Below are positions 51,919-63,084 of a DNA stretch of 64,000 nucleotides, in pieces. The DNA comes from Streptococcus mitis (GTDB taxonomy: Bacteria; Bacillota; Bacilli; Lactobacillales; Streptococcaceae), in NCBI RefSeq assembly GCF_000722685.1, contig NZ_JPFV01000010.1, positions 1 to 64,000 on the forward strand, read 5' to 3'. The first letter of the stretch is position 1. The number at the start of each line of letters is the position of its first letter. Under the pieces are notes generated by a model. The model was not told the origin of the DNA, ran no database searches, and saw nothing but the letters and a program-made list of their open reading frames with translations. A program made the position numbers and the translations under genes.

Positions 51919-52764
51919 ATGACTTGGAAGATTATTGCTGACTCTGGTTGTGATTATCGTCAGCTAGAAACACCAGCTATTGACACGACCTTTGTAAGTG
52001 TTCCCTTAACCATTCAAGTAGCTGATCAGGTCTTTGTTGATGATGCCAGTCTTGATATTGACCAAATGATGGAAACTATGTATGCAACTGCAGAAGCTTC
52101 AAAATCAGCTTGTCCAAGCCCAGATGATTATTTACGAGCATTTGAAGGAGCAAAAAACATTTTCCTCGTAACCATAACTGGTACTCTTTCTGGTAGTCAC
52201 AATAGTGCTCAACTGGCCAAGAATATTTATCTGGAAGACCATCCTGATACTAAGATTCATGTGATTGATAGTTTGTCTGCTGGTGGTGAGGTTGACCTAC
52301 TCGTAGAAAAATTAAATAACCTGATTGACCAGGGCCTATCTTTTGAAGAAGTAGTTGAAGCTATCACTGCCTATCAAGAAAAAACCAAGCTGCTCTTTGT
52401 CCTATCCAGAGTTGATAACCTGGTGAAAAACGGCCGTTTGAGCAAGCTTATCGGTACAGTCGTTGGCCTTCTCAATATCCGCATGGTCGGAGAAGCTAGT
52501 GAAACTGGAACCCTCGAATTACTACAAAAAGCACGAGGTCCAAAGAAATCAGTTCAAGCTGCCTATGATGAAATCATTAAAGCTGGATATGCTGGTGGCC
52601 GTATTGTCATGGCCCAACGCAATAACGAGAAATGTTGCCAACAGCTTTCAGACCGAATCCGTGAAACCTTCCCATATGCGGATATTAAGATTCTCCCAAC
52701 CTCTGGCCTCTGCAGTTTCTATGCAGAAGATGGTGGTTTGCTGATGGGATATGAAATTGATTAA
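51919..52764 (+). CDS. DegV-family fatty-acid-binding protein
   Basis: DegV/FakB proteins hold a fatty acid for phosphorylation by FakA. The 281-residue protein has MTWKIIADSGCDYRQ at the N terminus, TGTLSGSHNSAQLAK near 95, the GGEVDLLV region and a C-terminal LPTSGLCSFYAEDGGLLMGY. ATG 51919 has GGAG seven bases upstream; 12 earlier codons are discarded. Which fatty acid it binds cannot be told. Confidence 0.9.
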   Translation: MTWKIIADSGCDYRQLETPAIDTTFVSVPLTIQVADQVFVDDASLDIDQMMETMYATAEASKSACPSPDDYLRAFEGAKNIFLVTITGTLSGSHNSAQLAKNIYLEDHPDTKIHVIDSLSAGGEVDLLVEKLNNLIDQGLSFEEVVEAITAYQEKTKLLFVLSRVDNLVKNGRLSKLIGTVVGLLNIRMVGEASETGTLELLQKARGPKKSVQAAYDEIIKAGYAGGRIVMAQRNNEKCCQQLSDRIRETFPYADIKILPTSGLCSFYAEDGGLLMGYEID

Positions 52765-52775
52765 TTACATTCTTG

Positions 52776-54000
<1,225 letters not shown>

Positions 54001-54037
54001 TTGAATGACTAAAATACCAAATAAGAAAGGAAGTCCT

Positions 54038-54559
54038 TTGGAACATATTATTTTACTAAGAGGTGTTACTCCTAATGGAAAAAATGCTATCCCTAAAATG
54101 TCTTATCTAGTAGATATCTTAACAGAAGCTGGTTTTCAACAAGTTCGAACTTATATTCAAAGTGGAAATATTATTCTTGAAAGTAACTTATCTCTCGAAG
54201 AAATACGAGAACAGGTTCATACTCTAATAAAGGAAAAGATTGGAGCCAATCTCAAAATAATCATTAAGAATAAGGATATTTTTAAAAACATTGTCCAAGA
54301 AAACCCTTTTGGAGAACACTATCTTTATGACCGTATACACGTGATTTTTTATCAAGAATCTATTCAAAGTCTCCCTTTAGAAAAATTGAAAATTGATTAC
54401 GGTGAAGAAGAAATTTGTATCGGTAACCACTGTCTCTACCTCTATCTCCCTAGAACTGCAAAACGAAAAAAGCTCAGTACTAACTATCTTGAAAAGCTTT
54501 TCAATGTAGATTTGACCATGCGAAAACTAAATGTAGTAGAAAAATTATTAAACAAGTAG
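54038..54559 (+). CDS. DUF1697 protein
   Basis: The 173-residue protein belongs to DUF1697, of unknown function: (M)EHIILLRGVTPNGKNAIPKM, TYIQSGNIIL, and RTAKRKKLSTNYLEKLF near the C terminus. The TTG at 54038 is chosen because AAAGGAAG is just upstream and other members begin at this point. An ATG at 54005 would add 11 residues but has no ribosome site. It directly follows the BaiN-like gene and may be co-transcribed with it. Confidence 0.8.
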   Translation: MEHIILLRGVTPNGKNAIPKMSYLVDILTEAGFQQVRTYIQSGNIILESNLSLEEIREQVHTLIKEKIGANLKIIIKNKDIFKNIVQENPFGEHYLYDRIHVIFYQESIQSLPLEKLKIDYGEEEICIGNHCLYLYLPRTAKRKKLSTNYLEKLFNVDLTMRKLNVVEKLLNK

Positions 54560-54577
54560 TGCTTGAATTTAGAAAAA

Positions 54578-54603
54578 ATCGGAAGAATACTCCTCCGATT
54601 TTA
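54578..54603. terminator. Bidirectional terminator between DUF1697 and MerR genes
   Basis: AAATCGGAAGA and TCCTCCGATTT arms; serves both converging genes. Confidence 0.75.
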
Positions 54604-55341
54604 TTTTGTCTGAGTTTGGACATAGTGGGCAATCACATCTGATGTGTACTGGGCTGTTCCAGGTCCAAATTTGTCAATGTTTTCCTTAAATTCTGGGTTG
54701 TAGACGTAGCCTTTACCGATATGACCGAATACCTCAATAGAGCAGTCAAATCCATAAGTGCGGATGGCTTGCAAGAGTTTAGCGGCTTCTTCTTGATTTT
54801 CAGTTGCTGTTGCAGGTAAACCAGCTTGAAGATTTTGTGACAAAGCTTGAAAGACTTGGTTAAAGGCAGCCGTAGCCTCGTCTTCGTGACCTTTTTGGCG
54901 CTCGAGCGCTTGGTCCATCACTTCTTGTCCATACTTCTCTACCGCCTCTTGGTGGTATTTTTGATGGTCTTGGTAGTTAAATCCAGCGAATTTCTCTTGA
55001 ATGCTCATTTCTCTTTCTCCTTTTTGTTCTTGAATGGTTTTTTGCAAGGTTGAAATCAAGGTATCCAGATGTTGCCTTTCTCGAGTCAAATAGTCCAACT
55101 GCCTGGTCAAATGAGGCAATAAATCTGTCCTTTCTTCCTTTAATAGCTCTGCTATTTTTTCTAAAGAAAAACCTAGATATTTGTAGTAAAGAATAACCTG
55201 AAGGCGTTCCAAATCCTTTTGACTGTAAGTTCGATAACCATTTTCCGACTTTAAAGGAACCAAAAGTCCTATCTTGTCGTAGTGGTGCAGGGTCTTGACA
55301 GAGACACCTGAAAGTTGCGCAGCTTCTTTTATATGGTACAT
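54601..55341 (-). CDS. MerR-family regulator with TipAS-type sensor domain
   Basis: The 246-residue regulator has the MerR helix-turn-helix at the start (YHIKEAAQLSGVSVKTLHHYDKIGLL), a coiled-coil dimer helix (about 75-115), and a TipAS-like domain (FAGFNYQDHQKYHQEAVEKYG, DVIAHYVQT). TipAS domains bind peptide antibiotics such as thiostrepton; the ligand here is unknown. ATG 55341 with AAGGAGG is chosen; ten upstream codons come from a BOX element. No target operon is adjacent except possibly the divergent NSS transporter. Confidence 0.88.
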   Translation of the reverse strand: MYHIKEAAQLSGVSVKTLHHYDKIGLLVPLKSENGYRTYSQKDLERLQVILYYKYLGFSLEKIAELLKEERTDLLPHLTRQLDYLTRERQHLDTLISTLQKTIQEQKGEREMSIQEKFAGFNYQDHQKYHQEAVEKYGQEVMDQALERQKGHEDEATAAFNQVFQALSQNLQAGLPATATENQEEAAKLLQAIRTYGFDCSIEVFGHIGKGYVYNPEFKENIDKFGPGTAQYTSDVIAHYVQTQTK

Positions 55342-55352
55342 GATTTCCTCCT

Positions 55353-55460
55353 TATACTCAATGAAAATCAAAGAGCAAACTAGGAAGCTAGCCGCAGGCT
55401 GTACTTGAGTACGGTAAGGCGACGCTGACGTGGTTTGAATTTGATTTTCGAAGAGTATTA
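55353..55460 (-). repeat. BOX element, short form
   Basis: It runs from TATACTCAATGAAAATC through ACGGTAAGGCGACGCTGACG to GATTTTCGAAGAGTATTA; boxB is missing. It sits at the promoter region of the MerR gene. Confidence 0.87.
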
Positions 55461-55559
55461 CATTGATAGTATACCCCCTCCCCTTAGGTCAGAGTCAAGC
55501 GTTTTTGCGAAATTTTTAAAAATTTTTGAGAAAGGTGTGAAAACTTGAAAATGGTTTTC

Positions 55560-55588
55560 TTGACAGACCTTAGAAAACATGATAGGAT
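55560..55588 (+). promoter_or_regulatory. Promoter of the NSS transporter gene
   Basis: TTGACA (55560-55565), a 17-base spacer and TAGGAT (55583-55588). Confidence 0.8.
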
Positions 55589-55594
55589 AGTCAA

Positions 55595-55694
55595 GTCTAT
55601 CAATCAAAAGAAAAGCTCATCTTGAGTACTGATGAGGCTATTTGCCAAGGGCAGTAGCTTTTTCTTTTGTAACACTAATTTTAGGAGTTTAACT
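55595..55694 (+). ncRNA. Structured leader of the NSS transporter (candidate attenuator)
   Basis: The 100-base leader holds a hairpin GCTCATC / GATGAGGC (55614-55636) and then an intrinsic terminator GCTA-TTTGCC / GGGCAGTAGC followed by TTTTTCTTTT (55635-55668). A 5' TCAAG (55591-55595) is complementary to CTTGA in the first loop, so a pseudoknot is possible. AAAAGAAAAGC before and GCTTTTTCTTTT after can also pair. The ribosome site AGGAG follows. I do not recognise a named riboswitch class. Confidence 0.6.
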
Positions 55695-57035
55695 ATGTCT
55701 GAAAAATCGCAATGGGGTTCTAAACTGGGCTTTATCCTAGCATCTGCTGGTTCAGCCATCGGACTTGGTGCCGTTTGGAAATTCCCCTACATGACTGCTG
55801 CTAACGGTGGAGGAGGCTTTTTATTAGTCTTTCTCATTTCCACTATTCTAATCGGTTTCCCCCTATTACTGGCTGAATTTGCCCTCGGCCGAAGTGCTGG
55901 TGTCTCTGGGATTAAAACCTTTGGAAAACTCGGCAAGAATGGCAAGTACAACTTCATCGGTTGGATTGGTGCCTTTGCCCTCTTTATCCTCTTATCTTTC
56001 TACAGTGTTATTGGAGGATGGATTCTAGTCTATCTAGGCATTGAGTTTGGGAAATTGTTCCAGCTTGGTGGAACGGGTGATTATGCTCAGTTATTTACTT
56101 CAATCATTTCAAATCCAGTCATTGCCCTAGGAGCTCAAGCTGCCTTTATCTTATTGAATATCTTTATTGTATCACGTGGGGTTCAAAAAGGAATTGAAAG
56201 AGCTTCTAAGGTCATGATGCCCCTGCTCTTTATCATCTTTGTTGTCATCATTGGTCGTTCTCTCAGTTTGCCAAATGCCATGGAAGGAGTTCTTTACTTC
56301 CTCAAACCAGATTTCTCTAAGCTGACCAGTGCTGGTCTCCTCTATGCTCTGGGACAATCTTTTTTTGCCCTCTCACTAGGGGTTACAGCCATGCTGACCT
56401 ATGCTTCTTACTTGGATAAGAAAACCAATCTTGTCCAGTCAGGAATTTCCATCGTAGCCATGAACATCTCGGTATCTATCATGGCAGGTCTAGCCATTTT
56501 CCCAGCCATGTCAGCTTTCAATATCCAGTCTGAAGGGGGACCAAGCCTGCTCTTTATCGTCTTGCCTCAACTCTTTGACAAGATGCCCTTTGGAACCATT
56601 TTCTACATCCTCTTCCTCCTACTCTTCCTCTTTGCGACGGTTACTTCTTCTGTCGTTATGCTGGAAATCAATGTGGGCAATATCACTAATCAGGATAACA
56701 GCAAACGTGCCAAATGGAGTGTGATTTTAGGAATTTTGACCTTTGTCTTTGGCATTCCTTCAGCTCTATCTTACGGTGTCATGGCAGATGTTCATATCTT
56801 TGGGAAAACCTTCTTTGACGCTATGGACTTCTTGGTTTCCAATCTCCTCATGCCATTTGGAGCTCTCTGCCTTTCACTTTTTACAGGCTATATTTTCAAG
56901 AAAACACTGGCAATGGAGGAACTTCATCTTGATGAAACACCATGGAAACAAGGACTGTTCCAAGTCTGGCTCTTCCTTCTTCGTTTCGTCATTCCAATCA
57001 TCATCATCGTGGTCTTTATCGCCCAATTTATGTAA
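55695..57035 (+). CDS. Neurotransmitter:sodium symporter (NSS) family transporter
   Basis: The 446-residue protein is a LeuT-fold sodium symporter, probably for an amino acid. Helix 1 carries the sodium/substrate site LASAGSAIGLGAVWKFPYMTAANGGGGF (about residues 15-42); about eleven or twelve helices follow. It is at the short end for the family. ATG 55695 has AGGAG seven bases upstream. An N-terminal extension into the leader is rejected. Its own promoter and terminator-bearing leader suggest regulation by an amino acid or another small molecule. Confidence 0.9.
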   Translation: MSEKSQWGSKLGFILASAGSAIGLGAVWKFPYMTAANGGGGFLLVFLISTILIGFPLLLAEFALGRSAGVSGIKTFGKLGKNGKYNFIGWIGAFALFILLSFYSVIGGWILVYLGIEFGKLFQLGGTGDYAQLFTSIISNPVIALGAQAAFILLNIFIVSRGVQKGIERASKVMMPLLFIIFVVIIGRSLSLPNAMEGVLYFLKPDFSKLTSAGLLYALGQSFFALSLGVTAMLTYASYLDKKTNLVQSGISIVAMNISVSIMAGLAIFPAMSAFNIQSEGGPSLLFIVLPQLFDKMPFGTIFYILFLLLFLFATVTSSVVMLEINVGNITNQDNSKRAKWSVILGILTFVFGIPSALSYGVMADVHIFGKTFFDAMDFLVSNLLMPFGALCLSLFTGYIFKKTLAMEELHLDETPWKQGLFQVWLFLLRFVIPIIIIVVFIAQFM

Positions 57036-57040
57036 TTAAA

Positions 57041-57076
57041 AAGGACTTGAGTAGTGAACTCAAGCCCTTTCTTTTT
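57041..57076. terminator. Bidirectional terminator between NSS and manA genes
   Basis: AGGACTTGAGT, loop AGTG, AACTCAAGCCCT, then a T-rich tract on the plus strand. Confidence 0.85.
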
Positions 57077-58020
57077 TATGGATGGCTAACAATCAATTCC
57101 AAACCTTGCCCTTCCAAGGTCCAAACTTCAACATCACTTGGTAGGATAAAGTGGCTACCTTTTTGGATTGGATAGTTGTTCCCATCGACAGTCAGTTGAC
57201 CTTGGCCAGCTAAGACACTGAATAAGCTGTAGTCAGCTGTCTTTTCGAAGTCAACTTTTCCAGTAATTTCCCACTTGTAAACTGCAAAGAAATCATTGGA
57301 TACAAGGAGAGTGGTACGCAAATCATCTGCTTTGACAGTCACAGGTCGGCTGTTAGCAGGCTCACCAATGTTTAATACATCAATAGATTTTTCAAGGTGA
57401 AGTTCACGCAAGTTACCATTATCATCCTTACGGTCAAAGTCATAGACGCGATAGGTGGTATCGCTAGACTGTTGTGTTTCAAGAATCAAGATACCTGCAC
57501 CGATAGCATGCATGGTGCCACTTGGTACATAGAAGAAATCTCCAGCCTTAACAGGGACTTTGGTCAACAAATCATCCCAGTTCTTATCCTCTATTTGCTG
57601 GCGGAGTTCTTCTTTTGACTTGGCATTGTGACCGTAGATAATCTCTGAACCTTCATCCGCAGCGATGATGTACCAGCATTCTGTTTTTCCGAGTTCGCCT
57701 TCATGCTCCAGTCCATAAGCATCATCTGGGTGAACTTGGACGCTGAGCCAGTCGTTGGCATCCAGAATCTTAGTCAAAAGTGGAAATACAGGCTCAGGAC
57801 GATTGCCAAACAATTCACGATGTTCCGCATACAAAGTAGCAAGGTCTGTTCCCTCAAAACGACCATTGGCCACCTTTGAAACGCCATTTGGATGGGCTGA
57901 GATGGCCCAATATTCTCCGATTTTTTCACTTGGGATGTCGTAGCCAAACTCATCACGTAGCTTGGTTCCACCCCAGATTTTTTCTTGCATAACTGATTGT
58001 AAAAATAACGGTTCTGACAT
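57076..58020 (-). CDS. manA: Mannose-6-phosphate isomerase, class I
   Basis: A zinc enzyme that interconverts mannose-6-phosphate and fructose-6-phosphate. The 314-residue length is usual for the Firmicute type. Metal-site segments are SVQVHPDDAYGLEHEGELGKTE (about residues 92-113 in outline), FYVPSGTMHAIGAGI near 170 and YRVYDFDR near 190. Its -10 box follows the bglA terminator. Confidence 0.96.
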   Translation of the reverse strand: MSEPLFLQSVMQEKIWGGTKLRDEFGYDIPSEKIGEYWAISAHPNGVSKVANGRFEGTDLATLYAEHRELFGNRPEPVFPLLTKILDANDWLSVQVHPDDAYGLEHEGELGKTECWYIIAADEGSEIIYGHNAKSKEELRQQIEDKNWDDLLTKVPVKAGDFFYVPSGTMHAIGAGILILETQQSSDTTYRVYDFDRKDDNGNLRELHLEKSIDVLNIGEPANSRPVTVKADDLRTTLLVSNDFFAVYKWEITGKVDFEKTADYSLFSVLAGQGQLTVDGNNYPIQKGSHFILPSDVEVWTLEGQGLELIVSHP

Positions 58021-58050
58021 TTTCTTCTCCTATCTGATTTTTCTCCCCTC

Positions 58051-58056
58051 ATTATA
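58051..58056 (-). promoter_or_regulatory. Extended -10 of manA, abutting the bglA terminator
   Basis: TGCTATAAT on the minus strand directly after the seven-T tract. Confidence 0.55.
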
Positions 58057-58061
58057 GCAAA

Positions 58062-58087
58062 AAAAGAGTTCCATTAGAACTCTTTTT
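58062..58087 (-). terminator. Terminator after bglA
   Basis: AAAAAGAGTTC, loop TAAT, GGAACTCTTTTT on the minus strand. Confidence 0.87.
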
Positions 58088-58140
58088 CACATCTTATAAA
58101 TTAGGGAGAAGATTTTATAAAAATAGTGAACAAATGTGCT

Positions 58141-59589
<1,449 letters not shown>

Positions 59590-59681
59590 TCACTTGATTT
59601 GCTAGTTCTATTATACTAAAAAGGGGACAAAAAGTTTGGAACTATCTGGGTAATGATGTCCTGAGCTTGCTCACATGTACG

Positions 59682-59710
59682 AAAAAAAGACTGAAACCAG
59701 TCTTCTTTTT
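59682..59710 (-). terminator. Terminator after the SemiSWEET gene
   Basis: AAGACTG, loop GTTT, CAGTCTT, then seven T on the minus strand. Confidence 0.87.
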
Positions 59711-59969
59711 AAATCAAAGCTGTAATAGCTGTCACTAGGCCAAAAACGATACCTGGTGCATTGGCAGCTGCAAGTGGAATATCTCTTTCCTTCTTGAAAA
59801 GACCATAGTAAACCCAGAGACTACAGTTGATAGCTGCGACTAGGGGTTGAATGAAATTGCCTTTTTGGCCGGCAAGATTATTCATGATTTGTGGGAAATA
59901 TGACACATACATCATAACAGACATAAAGGTCGCTACCCAGCCCAACACTTTCATTTGTTTTTCAGACAT
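59709..59969 (-). CDS. SemiSWEET sugar transporter
   Basis: The 86-residue protein has three membrane helices and the PQ motif in YFPQIMNNL (about residues 24-32), plus INCSLWVYYGLFKKER, the second-helix pattern of bacterial SemiSWEETs, which work as dimers for sugar diffusion. ATG 59969 has GAGG eight bases upstream; a TTG two codons earlier is less likely. It precedes bglA, so a role in sugar movement with the glucosidase is possible. Confidence 0.88.
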   Translation of the reverse strand: MSEKQMKVLGWVATFMSVMMYVSYFPQIMNNLAGQKGNFIQPLVAAINCSLWVYYGLFKKERDIPLAAANAPGIVFGLVTAITALI

Positions 59970-60084
59970 TTTCAAAACCTCTTTTATTCTTTTATACTTT
60001 CTATTTTATAGTTTAATACAAAAATAAGCAAGAGTTTAGGAATTTTGTTATAAACATGTAAACTATCACATTTTTGTGATAAGA

Positions 60085-60110
60085 AAAAGACCGGACTGCT
60101 CCGATCTGTT
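60085..60110 (-). terminator. Terminator after the small membrane peptide gene (copy 1 of 3)
   Basis: AGACCGGA and TCCGATCT arms (one G-U pair) around CTGC with an A-tract at the left. Near-identical hairpins end the VOC and spxB genes. Confidence 0.72.
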
Positions 60111-60147
60111 TGATTCATAAAATGTAAAAATGAATAGCTTTTGTCAA

Positions 60148-60302
60148 TTAATGGATGGACTGATTGATTGTCAGTAAGCCGTAGTTAATTATTGCTGCAA
60201 TATCTTCAAGACCATGCAAAATAAAACTTCCTACAATCAAACCTATAATAATTGAACAGATAATCATGGTCACACAGATTAGATAAATATCTTTTTTTGC
60301 AT
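60148..60302 (-). pseudogene. Small membrane peptide gene, frame broken by one base in an A-run
   Basis: ATG 60302 has a near-perfect ribosome site (AGGAGG, seven bases upstream). The frame stops after seven codons at the run of seven T (60292-60298). With one more base it would read MQKKDIYLICVTMIICS, a hydrophobic helix IIIGLIVGSFIL, then HGLEDIAAIINYG, ending at TAA 60148: 51 residues. A consensus promoter with a cre site upstream and a terminator downstream support a real gene. I do not recognise the family. Confidence 0.6.
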
Positions 60303-60438
60303 CTCTTTCCTCCTACTATCTATTCATGGAGATATTTCAATCCCAAGTTCCAGTGAAATAAGAAAATTCACTTACTACTGCTGTTTAAAAAATATTTCTC
60401 CTTTCCATATCAGTTTTACTTTATGCTGTTATATTTTT

Positions 60439-60467
60439 ATTATAAGATTCAGGGAAAACGTTGTCAA
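60439..60467 (-). promoter_or_regulatory. Consensus promoter with overlapping cre site, small-peptide gene
   Basis: TTGACA (60462-60467), 17-base spacer, TATAAT (60439-60444) on the minus strand: both hexamers are perfect. The plus strand GGAAAACGTTGTCA (60453-60466) matches the CcpA cre pattern at all but one position and covers the -35. Confidence 0.82.
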
Positions 60468-60493
60468 CTTTTTATATGCAATTGCGTTATATT

Positions 60494-60519
60494 AAAAAGA
60501 CCGGATGGCTCCGATCTTT
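60494..60519 (-). terminator. Terminator after the VOC gene (copy 2 of 3)
   Basis: AAAGATCGGA and CCGGTCTTTTT arms on the minus strand, same hairpin as at 60085 and 60946. Confidence 0.78.
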
Positions 60520-60584
60520 CAATAGTTCATATTCGCAATTTCTGTTGTAAAAATAGCTAAGGTTAACGTCAATGACTAAGCGCC

Positions 60585-60932
60585 CTATTTCATACGATAA
60601 AAATCAATTACTAGACCAGCAGGGCCACTTACTAGCAGGGATTCGGTTCCCCAATCAGTTACAACTGGCCCATGTAAAATCTCGACACCAATCTCTTTTA
60701 AACGTTGGTAATTCTGATTTAGATCCTCAACCTCGATATGAAGAATGATTCCTGACTGAAAATCTTCCAAAGGAATCAAATGATTTTGGGACAACATCAG
60801 ACAGTGACTGCCAATCGTAAACTGAGCAAAACTGTCATCAACATAATCTGACTTTTTATCCAAAATACGCTCCAAGTCAGCACAGACTTGGGGAACATCT
60901 GAAACGATAATATCTAATTGATTTAAATTCAT
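60585..60932 (-). CDS. Glyoxalase/bleomycin-resistance (VOC) superfamily protein
   Basis: The 115-residue protein has the paired beta-alpha-beta units of the VOC fold: LNQLDIIVSDVPQVCADLERIL at the N terminus, and ILHIEVEDLNQNYQRLKEIGVEILHGP then VIDFYRMK near the end. Metal ligands of glyoxalase I are not clearly preserved, so the activity is open. It follows spxB after a terminator and has close promoter space. Confidence 0.85.
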   Translation of the reverse strand: MNLNQLDIIVSDVPQVCADLERILDKKSDYVDDSFAQFTIGSHCLMLSQNHLIPLEDFQSGIILHIEVEDLNQNYQRLKEIGVEILHGPVVTDWGTESLLVSGPAGLVIDFYRMK

Positions 60933-60945
60933 TTACTATCCTCCA

Positions 60946-60974
60946 TAAAAAGACCGGATTGCTCCGATCTTTTT
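60946..60974 (-). terminator. Terminator after spxB (copy 3 of 3)
   Basis: AAAAAGATCGGA and CCGGTCTTTTT arms around GCAAT on the minus strand. Confidence 0.85.
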
Positions 60975-60990
60975 AAGTTCCACGAAGGAA

Positions 60991-62766
60991 TTATTTAATT
61001 GCGCGTGATTGCAAACCTTCTTCTTCCAAGAAGAGACGGAATGGTACGAGTTCTTCTGCTTCGTATTTTTCCTTGAAGGCTTTGATTGCTTCTTCTGAGT
61101 GAAGTTTTGGATCCAATTCAAGTACTTCTACTGGAAGTGGACGGTGTGGAGTGATGTGAGCATCGATAACAACAGTTTTACCTTCTTTGTTCAATTTAAC
61201 AGCTTCTGCAACAACTGCATCGATATCTTCGATACGGTTTACAGTGAACCCTACAGCACCTTGCGCTTCAGCGATTTTCGCATAGTCAGCATTAGTGAAG
61301 TCACAACCAAACAAGTGTTTGTTTGTGTCTTCGTATTTGTCCTTGATGAAGGCATATTTACCATTTGAGAAGACAACATTGATAACTGGAAGGTCGTATT
61401 GAACGTTTGTGATAACGTCTGGGTAGCACATGTTGAATGCACCGTCACCCATGATGTTCCATACTTGGCGATCTGGATTGTCTTTCTTAGCAGCAATACC
61501 ACCAGGAAGGGCAATACCCATTGTCGCAAAGAGTGGAGATGTACGCCACATGTTCTTAGGTGTCATGTGAAGGTGACGAGTAGATGTTTGAGTAGTGTCA
61601 CCTACGTCGATTGAGTAGATAGCGTCTTGATCAGCATGTTTGTTGATTGCATTGTAAACTTGGTACAATTGCAATTCACCCTCAGTTTTACCTTCGAGTT
61701 TGTTCATGTAATCACGCCAGTTTTGGTTGTTCTTAACGTTTGCACGCCACCATGGAGTTGATTCAACTGGGTTCACTTTGTCAAGGATAGCTTTAGCTGC
61801 TTGACCTGCATCACCAAGGATTGAAGCGTCAAGGGCGTGACGTTTACCAAGTTTGTAAGGGTCGATATCCACTTGGATGAATTTTTCAGTATTCTTGAAT
61901 GCTTCGTAAACTTCAGCAAATGGGAAGTTTGAACCAAGGAAAAGAACTGTGTCTGCTTCAAAGACCACTTCGTTGGCTGGTTTCCAACCAACACGGTAAG
62001 CAGAACCTGTCAAACCTTCATAGTTCCATTCGAAAGCTTCAAAGTTTTTACCAGTTGTGATGATTGGTGCTTTGATTTTACGTGACAATTCAGTGATGAC
62101 TTCACCAGCTTTAACACCACCGTAACCAGCATAGATAACTGGACGTTCAGCATTGTTCAAGATTTCAACAGCTTTATCGATTTCAACTTCGTTCAAAGCA
62201 GGAGCGATGAATGAACGCTCGTATGAACCTGAACCGTAGTATGAGTTTTCGTCGATTTCTTGGAAACCGAAGTTTACTGGGATTTCAACAACAGCTGGAC
62301 CTTTTTTAGAAACTGCAGCACGGCAAGCTTCGTCGATTACTTTTGGCAATTGCTCAGCGTAAGCTACACGTTTGTTGTATACAGCGATACCGTTGTACAT
62401 TGGGTTTTGGTTCAATTCTTGGAAAGCATCCATGTTCAATTCGTTAACTGGACGTGATCCAAGGATCGCTAGGAATGGAGTGTTATCCATAGCTGCATCG
62501 TAAACACCGTTAATCAAGTGAGTCGCACCTGGACCACCTGAACCAACTGCAACCCCGATTGAGCCACCGAATTTAGCTTGCATAACCGCTGCAAGAGCAC
62601 CTGTTTCTTCGTGGCGAACTTGCAAGAAGCGGATATCTTTGTCTTCAGCCAAAGCATCCATCAATGAGCTGAGTGTTCCTGATGGGATACCGTAGATTGT
62701 GTCTACGCCCCATGTTTTCAATACGTTGAGCATTGCTGCTGATGCAGTAATTTTCCCTTGAGTCAT
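60991..62766 (-). CDS. spxB: Pyruvate oxidase
   Basis: It oxidises pyruvate with O2 and phosphate to acetyl phosphate, CO2 and H2O2, the main source of hydrogen peroxide in mitis-group streptococci. The 591-residue protein has the ThDP-activating Glu in [10 protein letters not shown] (about 59), a central FAD domain, and the ThDP/metal motif GDGAFN near 440 followed by [20 protein letters not shown]. The ribosome site GAAGGAG lies eight bases ahead. Two cre sites upstream indicate CcpA control. Confidence 0.97.
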   Translation of the reverse strand: MTQGKITASAAMLNVLKTWGVDTIYGIPSGTLSSLMDALAEDKDIRFLQVRHEETGALAAVMQAKFGGSIGVAVGSGGPGATHLINGVYDAAMDNTPFLAILGSRPVNELNMDAFQELNQNPMYNGIAVYNKRVAYAEQLPKVIDEACRAAVSKKGPAVVEIPVNFGFQEIDENSYYGSGSYERSFIAPALNEVEIDKAVEILNNAERPVIYAGYGGVKAGEVITELSRKIKAPIITTGKNFEAFEWNYEGLTGSAYRVGWKPANEVVFEADTVLFLGSNFPFAEVYEAFKNTEKFIQVDIDPYKLGKRHALDASILGDAGQAAKAILDKVNPVESTPWWRANVKNNQNWRDYMNKLEGKTEGELQLYQVYNAINKHADQDAIYSIDVGDTTQTSTRHLHMTPKNMWRTSPLFATMGIALPGGIAAKKDNPDRQVWNIMGDGAFNMCYPDVITNVQYDLPVINVVFSNGKYAFIKDKYEDTNKHLFGCDFTNADYAKIAEAQGAVGFTVNRIEDIDAVVAEAVKLNKEGKTVVIDAHITPHRPLPVEVLELDPKLHSEEAIKAFKEKYEAEELVPFRLFLEEEGLQSRAIK

Positions 62767-62820
62767 TATAACTCTCCTTCAAATATTTTTAAATCTACTA
62801 AAAAGATTTCAAATAGTTTC

Positions 62821-62834
62821 TGAAAACGTTTCAA
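62821..62834 (-). promoter_or_regulatory. cre site 1 upstream of spxB
   Basis: TGAAAACGTTTCAA is a perfect-core CcpA operator, 55 bases before the spxB ATG, likely between promoter and gene. Confidence 0.8.
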
Positions 62835-62922
62835 TAAATTTTTACACTACTAATTTATCACATTTATTTTGACTTTACTAAAAATTAGCTCAGAAATTTT
62901 CATTCTCTATTACAGTACAGTT

Positions 62923-62936
62923 TGAAAACGTTTTTA
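62923..62936 (-). promoter_or_regulatory. cre site 2 upstream of spxB
   Basis: TGAAAACGTTTTTA, about 157 bases before the spxB ATG, likely upstream of the promoter where CcpA can activate. Confidence 0.72.
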
Positions 62937-62950
62937 GATTCTGTTTTATA

Positions 62951-63064
62951 ATACTCAATGAAAATCAAAGAACAAACTAGGAAACTAGCCGCAGGTTGCT
63001 CAAAGCACAGCTTTGAGGTTGCAGATAAAGCTGACGTTATTTGAAGAAATTTTCGAAGAGTATA
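62951..63064 (-). repeat. BOX element, short form
   Basis: It runs from ATACTCAATGAAAATCAAAG to ATTTTCGAAGAGTAT, lacking boxB and with a shortened boxA. It lies between copA and spxB. Confidence 0.85.
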
Positions 63065-63084
63065 AAAAGCGAGCAAGCTCGCTT

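Noticed and set aside
54005..54037. ATG 54005 as start of the DUF1697 gene
   Set aside because: No ribosome site; the family alignment begins at the TTG at 54038, which has AAAGGAAG.
55618..55640. CTGATGAG in the NSS leader as a hammerhead ribozyme core
   Set aside because: The second conserved core (GAAA) and the three-stem layout are missing.
55632..55694. N-terminal extension of 21 residues for the NSS transporter
   Set aside because: It lies in the structured leader, has no ribosome site, and the family N terminus begins at MSEKSQWGS.
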